59,015 bases of DNA from assembly GCF_013185185.1 (NCBI RefSeq), contig NZ_JAAZWE010000012.1, forward strand, positions 1 to 59,015, given 5' to 3'. Under the pieces are notes generated by a model. The model was not told the origin of the DNA, made no database searches, and was given only the letters and a program-made list of their open reading frames with translations. Made by a program: the position numbers and the translations under genes. Each line of letters begins with the position of its first letter. The stretch's first letter is position 1. Source of the stretch: Saccharibacillus endophyticus. Lineage in GTDB: Bacteria > Bacillota > Bacilli > Paenibacillales > Paenibacillaceae. Below are positions 8,591-17,229 of this stretch, piece by piece.

Positions 8591-9778
8591 ATGTCCAAAC
8601 CGCAAGGTTTTGAAAAGCCGGTCGGCGTGCGCGATTATCTGCCGCGTGCGACCCGCAGATTGCGCCGCATCGAGCGCAGCGTGCTCGACTGCATGGCGCG
8701 CTGGGGTTATGATCCGATCAAAACGCCGACGATGGAATATTACGATACGGTCGGCCTCGCAAGTTCGACGCCGGACCGCAAGCTGTACAAGCTGCTCAAC
8801 AACCGCGGGCAGACGCTGGTTCTGCGTTCGGAGATGACGGCGCCGATCGCGCGCGTCGCGTCGTCGCTGCTGCGCGAAGAGTCGCTGCCGCTGCGTTTGT
8901 CGTATCACGCGAACGTGTTCCGCGCGATCGAGGAAGAAGCCGGACGGGAAGCGGAATTTTTCCAGACGGGCGTTGAACTGGTTGGCGACCGTTCCCCGGA
9001 AGCGGATGCGGAAGTGATCGCGCTGGCGATTGCTTCGCTGCAAGCGGCAGGGGTGAAGACGTTCAAATTCGCGATGGGGCATGTAGGCTTCCTGAACGGA
9101 CTGTTCGACGAAGCACTGCCGAACCGCACAGAGGATCAGCAGGCACTGAAAGAACGCTTGCTGCGTCGGGATTATGTCGGATTCCGGGAAAAAGCCGAGT
9201 CGCTCGGACTCGGATCGGAGCAGCAGCAGGAACTCGAAGGGTTGCTGAGACTGCGCGGCGGTGTCGAGATTTGCAGTCAGGCAGCCGGACTCAGCAGTCA
9301 TGAGCTTGCGCTGGAGTCGCTTGACCATCTGCGCAAGGTATGGGAAGCGCTGAGCGATTACGGGGTGTCGCAGCATGTGCTGATCGACCTCACGATGATC
9401 GGGGATTTCTCCTATTATACGGGCATGGTGTTCGAAGGCTATGCCGCGGAATTGGGATTCCCGGTGTGCAGCGGCGGTCGCTACGACAATCTGCTGAAAC
9501 AGTTCGGCCGCGATGTTCCGTCTACGGGCTTCGCGTTGAAGACGACGCGTATTCTGGACGGCGTGGATGATCCGGAGGGCGAGGAAGAGCGTCCCGTGCT
9601 GATCGTCTATGAATCGAACCGGCGCGCCGAAGCACTGGCCGAAGCCGCACGTATTCGCGACGGGGGCGGAGCGGCAGTGACGCGATTGGCGGAGAGCGGC
9701 AATGGCGAAGATGTTTCGGAGAGCGGCCGCTATAGTCGGGTAGTAAGCTTTGTCGAAGCCAATACTCCAGCCAAATAA
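8591..9778 (+). CDS. hisZ: ATP phosphoribosyltransferase regulatory subunit
   Basis: HisZ is a histidyl-tRNA-synthetase-like protein that lacks aminoacylation activity. It forms a complex with the short form of HisG and confers activity and histidine feedback on the first step of histidine synthesis. The 395-residue product has class II synthetase motifs: LRSEMTAPIARV (motif 2 region) and SGGRYDNLLKQFG near the C-terminus. A GTG lies 9 nt upstream in frame, but AGAGGTG is placed correctly for the ATG used here. It is the first gene of the his operon. Confidence 0.93.
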   Translation: MSKPQGFEKPVGVRDYLPRATRRLRRIERSVLDCMARWGYDPIKTPTMEYYDTVGLASSTPDRKLYKLLNNRGQTLVLRSEMTAPIARVASSLLREESLPLRLSYHANVFRAIEEEAGREAEFFQTGVELVGDRSPEADAEVIALAIASLQAAGVKTFKFAMGHVGFLNGLFDEALPNRTEDQQALKERLLRRDYVGFREKAESLGLGSEQQQELEGLLRLRGGVEICSQAAGLSSHELALESLDHLRKVWEALSDYGVSQHVLIDLTMIGDFSYYTGMVFEGYAAELGFPVCSGGRYDNLLKQFGRDVPSTGFALKTTRILDGVDDPEGEEERPVLIVYESNRRAEALAEAARIRDGGGAAVTRLAESGNGEDVSESGRYSRVVSFVEANTPAK

Positions 9779-9846
9779 AGAATAGACGATCCGGGCAGCA
9801 ACGGTCCGGTAACGATAAAAGTTGAAAACAAGAGGAGGAGAGACGC

Positions 9847-10485
9847 ATGGGAGAAGTGCTGAAAGTAGCGATGCCGAAAGGTCGAATCTACAAAAAAGCT
9901 GCGGAACTGTTCCGTGCCGCCGGCATCGTTATTCCGGACGACGTCGACGATTCGCGCCGATTGGTTATTCCGATTCCGGAAGCGAATATGGAATTTATTA
10001 TGGCGAAGCCGGTCGATGTGCCGACATACGTCGAGTATGGCGTAGCGGATATAGGCATCGTCGGCAAAGACGTGCTGCTCGAAGAAAATCGCGATGTATA
10101 CGAGCTGCTGGATCTGGGCATTGCGCGCTGCCGGATGTCGGTCATCGCGCTGCCGGATCGTCAACCCGGCATTCATTTGCGCGTGGCGACCAAATATCCG
10201 AATGTGGCGACGCGTTATTTCCGCGAACAGGGAGAGCAGGTCGAAGTCATCAAGCTGAACGGCTCGATCGAATTGGCTCCGCTGATCGGATTGGCGGACC
10301 GGATCGTGGACATGGTGGAAACGGGCCAGACGCTCAAAGACAACGGGTTGGTCGAATTGGAAAGCATCTTCGGCATCACGAGCCGCCTGATCGCGAATCG
10401 GGTCAGCTACCGGATGAAAAACGACGCGATTCAGCAGTTGTGCGACAAGCTGGAGAAAGTAATGCCCGGCGCGGTGAAATCCTGA
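9847..10485 (+). CDS. hisG: ATP phosphoribosyltransferase, short form
   Basis: HisG condenses ATP with PRPP, the committed step of histidine synthesis. At 212 residues it is the short form, which lacks the C-terminal regulatory domain and needs HisZ, encoded just upstream. Recognisable segments are KVAMPKGRIYKKA at the N-terminus, VADIGIVGKDVLLE, and the PRPP-binding DRIVDMVETGQTLK. The ATG follows GAGGAGGAGA. Confidence 0.95.
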   Translation: MGEVLKVAMPKGRIYKKAAELFRAAGIVIPDDVDDSRRLVIPIPEANMEFIMAKPVDVPTYVEYGVADIGIVGKDVLLEENRDVYELLDLGIARCRMSVIALPDRQPGIHLRVATKYPNVATRYFREQGEQVEVIKLNGSIELAPLIGLADRIVDMVETGQTLKDNGLVELESIFGITSRLIANRVSYRMKNDAIQQLCDKLEKVMPGAVKS

Positions 10486-10601
10486 ACGGGCACGAAATAT
10501 AGAGGCAAAAAAAGCGACGAAAACAGAAATAAAATACAAACGGAAACAGAAACGAAAATCGGGCGGCGATGCAAGAACGTCCGGCATGCGGAGGAACGAC
10601 T

Positions 10602-11891
10602 ATGAAGATTGTACCGGCGGCGCAGTTCGATCTGCGTCGGGACGTGGAATACGGCTCGGAAGAACAGGTGGCGACGGTCAAGCGGATCGTCGGCGATATC
10701 AAGGCGGAAGGCGATTCGGCATTGCTTCGTTACACGGAGAGCCTGGATCGTACCCGACTGGAAGCTTCGCAGCTTCGAGTGACCGCTCAAGAACTGCAAG
10801 ACGCATATGGACGAGTGGAAGAATCCTTCGTAACCGCGATTCGGGCGGCGGCCGTTAACATTCGGGCTTTCCATGAACGGCAAAAGCGCAATTCCTGGAT
10901 GGAACTTCAACCGGACGGAGGAATGTTGGGACAGATCATTCGCCCGCTGCGCCGGGTCGGGGTATATGTGCCGGGGGGCAAAGCGGCTTATCCGTCTTCG
11001 GTGCTCATGAACGTTATTCCCGCTCAGGTAGCGGGCGTGCCGGAGATCGTGATGGTTACGCCTCCGGCGACGGGCGGTACGGAAGGCATCGACCCTTATA
11101 TTCTGGTCGCTGCCGCCGAAGCAGGCGTAACCGAGATTTATCGGGTCGGAGGTGCGCAGGCGATTGCGGCGCTGGCTTACGGCACGGAAAGTATTGCTCG
11201 GGTAGATAAAATCTGCGGTCCGGGCAACATCTACGTCGCGCTAGCCAAGCGCGAGGTATACGGCCTGGTCGACATCGATAGCCTGGCGGGACCCAGCGAG
11301 ATCGTCGTGTTGGCTGACGAGACCGCTGATCCGGAATATGTAGCGGCCGATCTGCTGTCGCAGGCCGAGCATGATGAATTAGCCTCGGCAATTCTGGTCT
11401 CGACGTCGGAACGTCTGGCAGAGTATGTGGCCGCCGAAGTGGAGCGCCAACTGTCTGAGCTGCCTCGCGAGACTATTGCGCGGGCTTCGATCGAGAACTA
11501 CGGAGCAATCATCGTGACAGGCAGTATCGAGGAAGGCATCGAAGTCGTGAATCGGCTGGCGCCGGAGCACTTGGAAGTGATGGTGCAGAATCCGACCGAT
11601 TATCTCGGCCTGATCGAGAACGCCGGAGCGATCTTCCTCGGCCCTTACAGCTCGGAGCCGGTCGGCGATTATTTCGCGGGACCGAACCACATCATTCCCA
11701 CGAACGGCACGGCGCGTTTCGCATCGCCGGTCGACGTCGACGACTTTATCAAAAAATCAAGCTTGATCCAATACAGCAAACAAGCGCTGCTGCAAAACGC
11801 TTCCACCATCATGGAGCTGGCGCGCCGCGAAGGTCTGGAAGGCCATGCGCGCGCGATCGAGGTTCGCGTGAAAAAAGAGAGCGGCAAGTAG
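10602..11891 (+). CDS. hisD: Histidinol dehydrogenase
   Basis: HisD oxidises L-histidinol to L-histidine in two NAD-dependent steps. The 429-residue product has the family length. It contains the signature region LAGPSEIVVLADETADP, the zinc-site segment DLLSQAEHDE, and PAHxxVMVQNP-like APEHLEVMVQNP. The start MKIVPAAQF is chosen because GCGGAGGAACGACT precedes it; an in-frame ATG 33 nt earlier lacks such a site. Confidence 0.95.
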   Translation: MKIVPAAQFDLRRDVEYGSEEQVATVKRIVGDIKAEGDSALLRYTESLDRTRLEASQLRVTAQELQDAYGRVEESFVTAIRAAAVNIRAFHERQKRNSWMELQPDGGMLGQIIRPLRRVGVYVPGGKAAYPSSVLMNVIPAQVAGVPEIVMVTPPATGGTEGIDPYILVAAAEAGVTEIYRVGGAQAIAALAYGTESIARVDKICGPGNIYVALAKREVYGLVDIDSLAGPSEIVVLADETADPEYVAADLLSQAEHDELASAILVSTSERLAEYVAAEVERQLSELPRETIARASIENYGAIIVTGSIEEGIEVVNRLAPEHLEVMVQNPTDYLGLIENAGAIFLGPYSSEPVGDYFAGPNHIIPTNGTARFASPVDVDDFIKKSSLIQYSKQALLQNASTIMELARREGLEGHARAIEVRVKKESGK

Positions 11892-11956
11892 ATTCGTTTG
11901 GACAAGAGCGCGAATGCAAAAGAAGAAAGAACGACTAACCGAACGGAGGCAATACC

Positions 11957-12565
11957 ATGACGGAAGCTAACCAAGCAAGCACGCGCAGCGCAAGCATCGC
12001 TCGCAAAACGAATGAAACCGACATTAAGCTGTCCTACGGCATCGACGGTACGGGCATCTCGGAAATCTCGACAGGGGTTCCTTTTCTCAACCACATGCTG
12101 GATCTGTTCACCAAGCACGGACAATTCGACCTGAAAGTCGATGCGGACGGCGATATCGACATCGACGACCACCATACCGTTGAAGATATCGGCATTTGCC
12201 TGGGCAATGCGCTGTTGGAATCACTGGGCGACAAACGCGGTATCAAGCGTTACGCCAACGTGTTTATCCCGATGGACGAAGCGCTGGCGCAGGTCGTGAT
12301 CGACGTAAGCGGACGCCCGCACTTCGAGTACCGCGCGGAGTATCCGTCGAATCTGGTCGGTACGTTTTCAACGGAGATGGTGCACGAGTTCCTGTGGAAA
12401 TTCGCGCTGGAGTCGCGGATTACGCTGCACGTCATCGTTCACTACGGCCGCAACACGCACCATATGATCGAAGCGGTGTTCAAAGCGCTGGGACGCGCGC
12501 TCGACGAAGCGACGTCGATCGATCCGCGCGTGACCGGCATCCCTTCCACGAAGGGAGTGCTGTAG
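11957..12565 (+). CDS. hisB: Imidazoleglycerol-phosphate dehydratase
   Basis: HisB dehydrates imidazole glycerol phosphate to imidazole acetol phosphate. The 202-residue product is the single-domain form without a fused phosphatase, consistent with a separate HisJ downstream. Metal-binding motifs DDHHTVEDIGICLG and HHMIEAVFKALGRAL are intact. A CGGAGGC site precedes the ATG. Confidence 0.96.
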   Translation: MTEANQASTRSASIARKTNETDIKLSYGIDGTGISEISTGVPFLNHMLDLFTKHGQFDLKVDADGDIDIDDHHTVEDIGICLGNALLESLGDKRGIKRYANVFIPMDEALAQVVIDVSGRPHFEYRAEYPSNLVGTFSTEMVHEFLWKFALESRITLHVIVHYGRNTHHMIEAVFKALGRALDEATSIDPRVTGIPSTKGVL

Positions 12566-12566
12566 C

Positions 12567-13187
12567 ATGACGATCGCGATCGTCGACTACGGAATGGGCA
12601 ATCTGCATAGCGTCAGCAAAGCGGTCGAGCGGCTCGGTTACGAGTACCTCATCACCGGCGACGAACGCGAGATCATGCAGGCGTCCGGCGTACTGCTGCC
12701 GGGCGTCGGCGCGTTCGGCGACGCGATGAGCCATTTGCGCGATACGGGTCTTGATCTGGTCACGCGCCGCGTCGCGGCCGAAGGCAAACCGCTGCTCGGC
12801 ATTTGTCTCGGCATGCAGCTGTTGTTCGACGGAAGCGCGGAGCACGGCGACCATGAAGGGTTGGGATTGCTCCCGGGCCGCGCGGTGCGATTCGAAGCCG
12901 GCGAGCTGAAAGTTCCGCATATGGGCTGGAACCGTCTTGATTTCACGCGTCCGAACGAACCGCTGCTAGGCGGCCTTGCGGAAGGACACGTCTACTTCGT
13001 TCACTCGTACCATGTGGAGCTGAGCGAACCTGGCGATCTGATCGCGTCGGCCGACTACGGACTTCCGGTCACGGCGATCGTCGGACGGGACAACGTGTAC
13101 GGCATGCAGTTCCACCCGGAAAAAAGCGGCGAGCTGGGCATGAGTCTGTTACGCAATTTCCTGAAGCTGTCGGAAGGACGGGCATAA
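12567..13187 (+). CDS. hisH: Imidazole glycerol phosphate synthase, glutaminase subunit
   Basis: HisH releases ammonia from glutamine and channels it to HisF. The 206-residue class I glutamine amidotransferase has its catalytic cysteine at residue 80 (LLGICLGMQ), and His183 and Glu185 in QFHPEKS. It begins 1 nt after the hisB stop, so translation is probably coupled. Confidence 0.96.
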   Translation: MTIAIVDYGMGNLHSVSKAVERLGYEYLITGDEREIMQASGVLLPGVGAFGDAMSHLRDTGLDLVTRRVAAEGKPLLGICLGMQLLFDGSAEHGDHEGLGLLPGRAVRFEAGELKVPHMGWNRLDFTRPNEPLLGGLAEGHVYFVHSYHVELSEPGDLIASADYGLPVTAIVGRDNVYGMQFHPEKSGELGMSLLRNFLKLSEGRA

Positions 13188-13239
13188 GGAACTTCACGAA
13201 TATAATCCATAGGGATACGGCGAAAAAGGAGAATGGTAT

Positions 13240-13974
13240 ATGACGGCATTTACGATCTATCCGGCAATCGATATCCGCGGCGGCAAATGCGTCCGATTGC
13301 TTCAGGGCGATTACGCGCAGGAAACGGTATTCAACGAAAGTCCGCTGGATGCGGCCAAGCAGTGGGAAAATCTCGGCGGGCAGTTCGTGCATCTGGTCGA
13401 CCTCGACGGAGCAAAAGAAGGCCGTCCGGTCAATCACGAGCTGATCGGCCGGATCGCGTCCTCGCTGAACGTACCGGTACAGATCGGCGGCGGATTGCGG
13501 ACGTTCGAAGACGTGAAGCTGCTGCTGTCGCTCGGCGTGAGCCGGGTTATCCTGGGGACTGCGGCGATCGAGGACAAGGCTTTTACGGAAAAGGTACTGG
13601 CCGAATACGGCGATAAAGCGGCGATCGGCATCGATGCCCGCAACGGTTTCGTGGCAACTCGGGGTTGGCTGGAAACGTCGGAAGTCCGCGCGGAAGACCT
13701 GGCGAAGGAATTGGCGGCCAAAGGAGCGGAAACGTTCATTTTTACCGATATCTCGCGCGACGGCATGATGCAGGGACCGAACGTGGAAGCGATTCTGAGC
13801 CTGGCAAAAGCATCCGGCAAAACGGTCATCGCCTCGGGCGGAGTGACGGTACAGGGCGATCTGGAACGTCTGGCGGCGCATGCGGACGACGGCATCGGCG
13901 GAGCGATCGTCGGCAAAGCCTTGTACACGGGCAATATCGATCTGGCATCGGCATTGGCTGCGGTCAAGCGGTAA
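13240..13974 (+). CDS. hisA: ProFAR isomerase (phosphoribosylformimino-AICAR-P isomerase)
   Basis: HisA opens the ribose ring of ProFAR by an Amadori rearrangement. The 244-residue TIM barrel begins with IYPAIDIRGGKCVRL, where the Asp is the general base. It has phosphate-binding loops QIGGGLRT and VIASGGVTVQGDL, and the second catalytic region FTDISRDGMMQGPN. AAAAAGGAG precedes the ATG. Confidence 0.96.
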   Translation: MTAFTIYPAIDIRGGKCVRLLQGDYAQETVFNESPLDAAKQWENLGGQFVHLVDLDGAKEGRPVNHELIGRIASSLNVPVQIGGGLRTFEDVKLLLSLGVSRVILGTAAIEDKAFTEKVLAEYGDKAAIGIDARNGFVATRGWLETSEVRAEDLAKELAAKGAETFIFTDISRDGMMQGPNVEAILSLAKASGKTVIASGGVTVQGDLERLAAHADDGIGGAIVGKALYTGNIDLASALAAVKR

Positions 13975-14018
13975 CAGCGGGTCGTCAAAGGACCAACAAG
14001 GGTAAAAGGAGGAACGGC

Positions 14019-14777
14019 ATGCTCGCAAAACGAATTATTCCGTGTCTGGATGTCAAAGACGGACGCGTAGTCAAAGGAGTCAATTTCGTCAATCTACGCG
14101 ATGCCGGCGATCCGGTGGAGCTGGCATCGGTATATGACCGCGAAGGCGCGGACGAGCTGGTGTTCCTCGATATCTCCGCTTCGGTCGAAGGCCGAGCGAC
14201 GATGGTCGAGGTCGTGCGCCAGACGGCAGGGGAGATCACGATCCCGTTCACCGTCGGCGGCGGCATTTCGCAAGTGGACGATATGAAACGGATTCTGCGC
14301 GCGGGCGCGGACAAAACGGCGGTCAACACGGCGGCGGTGCTGCGTCCCGAACTGATCGCGGAAGGCGCGCGCCGCTTCGGCTCGCAATGCATCGTGCTGG
14401 CGGTGGACGCCAAGTACAATCCGGAATGGCAGGAGTGGGAAGTGTATACGCACGGCGGCCGCAAATCGACGGGTATCCGCGCGCTGGAATGGGTCAAACG
14501 CGCGGAATCGTTGGGGGCGGGAGAAATTCTGCTGACCAGCATGGACGCGGACGGCACGAAGGACGGTTTTGACCTGAAGCTGACTCGCGCGGTATGCCGC
14601 GAAGTATCGATTCCGGTTATCGCTTCGGGCGGCGCGGGCACAAGCGAACATTTCTACGACGTGTTTACGGAAGGCACGGCGGATGCGGGCTTGGCGGCGA
14701 CCATTTTCCACTATAAAGAGATCGCGATTCCGGACCTTAAGAATCAATTGAAGCAAAAAGGAGTCGAAATCAGATGA
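14019..14777 (+). CDS. hisF: Imidazole glycerol phosphate synthase, cyclase subunit
   Basis: HisF uses ammonia from HisH to form the imidazole ring, yielding IGP and AICAR. The 252-residue TIM barrel has the catalytic Asp11 (IIPCLDVKDGRVVKG) and the second Asp in LTSMDADGTKDGFD. GGAGG precedes this ATG; the reading frame extends upstream inside hisA but that part is out of register with any gene. Its stop overlaps the hisI start (ATGA). Confidence 0.96.
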   Translation: MLAKRIIPCLDVKDGRVVKGVNFVNLRDAGDPVELASVYDREGADELVFLDISASVEGRATMVEVVRQTAGEITIPFTVGGGISQVDDMKRILRAGADKTAVNTAAVLRPELIAEGARRFGSQCIVLAVDAKYNPEWQEWEVYTHGGRKSTGIRALEWVKRAESLGAGEILLTSMDADGTKDGFDLKLTRAVCREVSIPVIASGGAGTSEHFYDVFTEGTADAGLAATIFHYKEIAIPDLKNQLKQKGVEIR

Positions 14778-15514
14778 GCAGAGAAAGCGACGTAATCGTT
14801 GCGCCGGAACAATTCGCGGCCAACGTCAAATGGGACGCGCAGGGGCTGGCTCCGGCGATCGTTCAAGACCATAACACGAAAGAAGTATTGACGCTCGCCT
14901 ACATGAACGAAGAATCGCTGCGCCGTTCGGTACAATCGGGCGAAACCTGGTTCTGGAGCCGTTCGCGGCAGGAGTTCTGGCATAAAGGCGCGACGTCCGG
15001 CAACGTGCAGCGGATCGTCTCGCTCAGCTACGACTGCGACGGAGACGCACTGTTGGTCGGCGTGGAGCCGGCGGGACCGGCCTGCCACACAGGACGCGTA
15101 AGCTGCTTCTTCAACAAAGCGGCATTGGAAAACGGATCGGCGGATCAAGGCGGATCAGTAGGCGCCGGCGCGGAAAGCGAGCGCGTGCTGGGTCAGGAGC
15201 CGGAGAACGCAGCCGGTCGCTTCGACGTTTTGGGCGAGTTGGAAGGCATCATCGCAGAGCGCGACCGCGAACGCCCGGAAGGCGCCTACACCACTTACCT
15301 GTTCGAAAAAGGCATCGACAAAATCTTGAAAAAAGTCGGCGAGGAAACGGCGGAGTCGATCATCGCGGCCAAAAACGGCGACAACGCCGAGCTGCGTCTC
15401 GAAGTTAGCGATCTGATCTATCACCTGCTGGTGCTGCTGCAAGAACGCAAGCTGCCGTTGGACGAGATCATGGACGAGCTGGCTCGTCGTCACGAGCGTC
15501 CGCGCCGGGATTAG
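14774..15514 (+). CDS. hisI: Bifunctional phosphoribosyl-AMP cyclohydrolase / phosphoribosyl-ATP pyrophosphatase
   Basis: This 246-residue fusion catalyses steps 2 and 3 of histidine synthesis. The cyclohydrolase domain (about residues 10-120) has the metal site SYDCDGD and the cysteines of ACHTGRVSCFF. A Gly/Ala/Ser-rich linker follows, and the pyrophosphatase domain (about 155-245) has GAYTTYLFEKGIDKILKKVG and EETAESIIAAKNGD. Such fusions are often named HisIE. The linker of about 30 residues is longer than I would expect. Confidence 0.95.
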   Translation: MSRESDVIVAPEQFAANVKWDAQGLAPAIVQDHNTKEVLTLAYMNEESLRRSVQSGETWFWSRSRQEFWHKGATSGNVQRIVSLSYDCDGDALLVGVEPAGPACHTGRVSCFFNKAALENGSADQGGSVGAGAESERVLGQEPENAAGRFDVLGELEGIIAERDRERPEGAYTTYLFEKGIDKILKKVGEETAESIIAAKNGDNAELRLEVSDLIYHLLVLLQERKLPLDEIMDELARRHERPRRD

Positions 15515-15681
15515 AGGTTGGATCACGTTTAACGTTTCCTATCCGTTTCGGATCATTTGTTGGGACATTTTGCGTGAAGAGGTTGCGTGAAGCTGCCTGA
15601 AAGACGAACGGCGGACGCTGGGAGAACGATATCCCCGGATAGTTCGTCGTTTTGCTTTTTACACGAGGGGAGAGAATCTCT

Positions 15682-16506
15682 ATGTTGATCGATTACCACA
15701 CGCACCATGAACGCTGCGGCCACGCGGTAGGAAAGCTGGAAGAGTACGTGCAGCGCGGCATCGAACTGGGTCTCGGCCAACTCGGCCTGTCCGACCATAT
15801 GCCGTTGATCCACGTCGATCCGGCGACATACTATCCGGAAATGGCGATGCCGATGGACGAGCTGCCGCGCTACGTGGAAGAAGTGCTGACGCTCAAGGAG
15901 AAGTACCGCGACCGAATCGACATCAAGCTCGGTCTCGAAGGCGATTATATCGAAGGCTACGAAACCGAAATTCAAAAGATCGTCGAAGCCTATCCGTGGG
16001 ACTACGTCATCGGCTCGGTTCATTTTCTCGGCGAATGGGACATTACCGACTTCCGCCAAACCGCAGGCTGGGAAGGCCGCGACCCGCTTGAAGTTTACCG
16101 AACCTATTACGACGCGATCGGCAAAGCCGCCCAAACCGGATTCTACGACATCATCGGCCACTTCGACGTGATCAAACGCTTCGGTTATGCGCCCAAGCCC
16201 GAGCAAGCCGCAGAAAAAGAATCCTTCGAAGAAGCCGCTCTTCAGCATATCGCAACCAGCGGCATCGCCATGGAACTGAACGCTTCCGGCCTGACCAAGC
16301 CTTGCGCCGAAATGTTCCCTTCCGAATCGATCCTGCGCCGCATTTTGCAAAAGGATATTCCTTTGACCCTGGGTTCCGATTCCCACGATCCGGCCAAGCT
16401 GTCCGAAAACCTCGACAAAGCCCGCATGCAGCTTCGCGATCTGGGCGTGCGGGAAGTCGCGACTTTTGACCGCCGTAAAAGAATCATGATCCCGTTGGTT
16501 GTGTAG
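15682..16506 (+). CDS. hisJ: Histidinol-phosphatase, PHP family
   Basis: HisJ dephosphorylates histidinol phosphate, the penultimate step. The 274-residue protein has the PHP signature DYHTHHERCGHA at its N-terminus, metal ligands in GLSDHMP, IGSVHFL, IGHFDVI, and a final SDSHDPAKL. The chosen ATG follows GAGGGGAGAG. It lies 167 nt after hisI and may be cotranscribed. hisC, the missing aminotransferase, is not in the window and must be elsewhere, as is common in Bacillales. Confidence 0.92.
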   Translation: MLIDYHTHHERCGHAVGKLEEYVQRGIELGLGQLGLSDHMPLIHVDPATYYPEMAMPMDELPRYVEEVLTLKEKYRDRIDIKLGLEGDYIEGYETEIQKIVEAYPWDYVIGSVHFLGEWDITDFRQTAGWEGRDPLEVYRTYYDAIGKAAQTGFYDIIGHFDVIKRFGYAPKPEQAAEKESFEEAALQHIATSGIAMELNASGLTKPCAEMFPSESILRRILQKDIPLTLGSDSHDPAKLSENLDKARMQLRDLGVREVATFDRRKRIMIPLVV

Positions 16507-16507
16507 G

Positions 16508-16541
16508 GAAGCTTTCGAAAAGAGAAAGCTAAAGGCCGTCG
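16508..16541 (+). repeat. Short hairpin-forming direct repeat, left copy
   Basis: The unit GAAGCTTTCGAA...GAAAGCTAAAG is followed by GCCGTCG. A near copy lies at 16725-16754, so two copies flank structured element A1. GCTTTC and GAAAGC can pair within each copy. Confidence 0.7.
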
Positions 16542-16561
16542 TTGAAAGTCACGTGTGCGCG

Positions 16562-16698
16562 GGGAAGCGAGAAGACTGCGAGAAAAATTCGTTCAATTCG
16601 CTGTCTCACTTGGAAAAGTCGATTGAAATTTTGAGTTGAAGTTTTCCAAGTTCAAAGGCGTCTTTCACTGAATTTTTCTCTCCGTCTTCTCGCTTCCA
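16562..16698 (-). repeat. Structured intergenic element A1 (type II)
   Basis: The outer arms GGAAGCGAGAAGAC and GTCTTCTCGCTTCC pair perfectly over 14 bp. Inside lie a second stem (AGAAAAATTC with GAATTTTTCT) and a third (ACTTGGAAAA with TTTTCCAAGT on the + strand). Read on the - strand, the conserved unpaired motifs are CAGTGAA, CGCCTTTGAA, TTTCAATC and CGCAG. It lies between hisJ and prs, facing away from element A2. Five relatives occur in this window. No protein is encoded. Confidence 0.85.
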
Positions 16699-16724
16699 GT
16701 TACGTTGGGCTTTCTCGACCCATT

Positions 16725-16754
16725 GAAGCTTTCGAAGAAAGCTAAAGACCGTCG
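16725..16754 (+). repeat. Short hairpin-forming direct repeat, right copy
   Basis: GAAGCTTTCGAAGAAAGC and then TAAAGACCGTCG repeat the unit at 16508-16541 with a 4-nt deletion and one substitution. Confidence 0.7.
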
Positions 16755-16858
16755 AAAGTTTTTTGAAAAAGTAAAGCGTATAAACAGCAGAGCGATTTAG
16801 CGTAATTTAAGGCTTTCTAACAAAAGCCGATATGATCAAGCAAGTCATTTCTATTGCA

Positions 16859-17074
16859 GGGAAGCAATAGCGGAGGGGGAATTCAGTGAAGGTGAAGGCT
16901 TTCGTAGAAAGCCACTTCGGGAGCATATGCTTAGCGTTCGCCTTTGAAATCGAGAAAAAACCTATAAACAGTTTCAATCCTTTTTCTCGATTTCAACACG
17001 CGACCTAAAGCCTTTCGAAGAAAGGCACTTCGTAAGCATTTACTAACGAATTTCCCCGCAGCGCCCAGCTTCCC
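16859..17074 (+). repeat. Structured intergenic element A2 (type I, longest copy)
   Basis: The outer arms GGGAAGC and GCTTCCC enclose GGGGAATTC/GAATTTCCCC, then GAAATCGAGAAAAA/TTTTTCTCGATTTC. The invariant motifs are CAGTGAA, TTAGCGTTCGCCTTTG, TTTCAATCC, CAACACGCGACC and CGCAGCG. Two extra arms containing small GCTTTC-type hairpins are inserted symmetrically (about 16892-16920 and 17007-17040), which keeps the overall fold. It lies just upstream of the prs promoter. Confidence 0.85.
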
Positions 17075-17129
17075 CAACATAGAAAACTTTCCAGAGAATT
17101 TCGGGACGCCATAATCGGCGTCTCTTTGC

Positions 17130-17158
17130 TTTTGCGCTCCCCGCGATTGGGGTATAAT
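17130..17158 (+). promoter_or_regulatory. Promoter of the PRPP synthetase paralogue
   Basis: A perfect -10 TATAAT lies at 17153-17158. The -35 TTTTGC, 17 nt upstream, is weak. Confidence 0.6.
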
Positions 17159-17229
17159 CAAAAGCAGACCAAGAAAGATCAATGAAAGATCCATACAAAG
17201 TCAAGAAAAAGAACATGCGGGAGGGTGCC

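Noticed and set aside
17105..17135. GACGCC-ATAATC-GGCGTC hairpin as a terminator upstream of prs
   Set aside because: The following tract is TCTTTGCTTTTG, which is poor, and the hairpin immediately precedes the promoter. It could equally be part of the promoter region.
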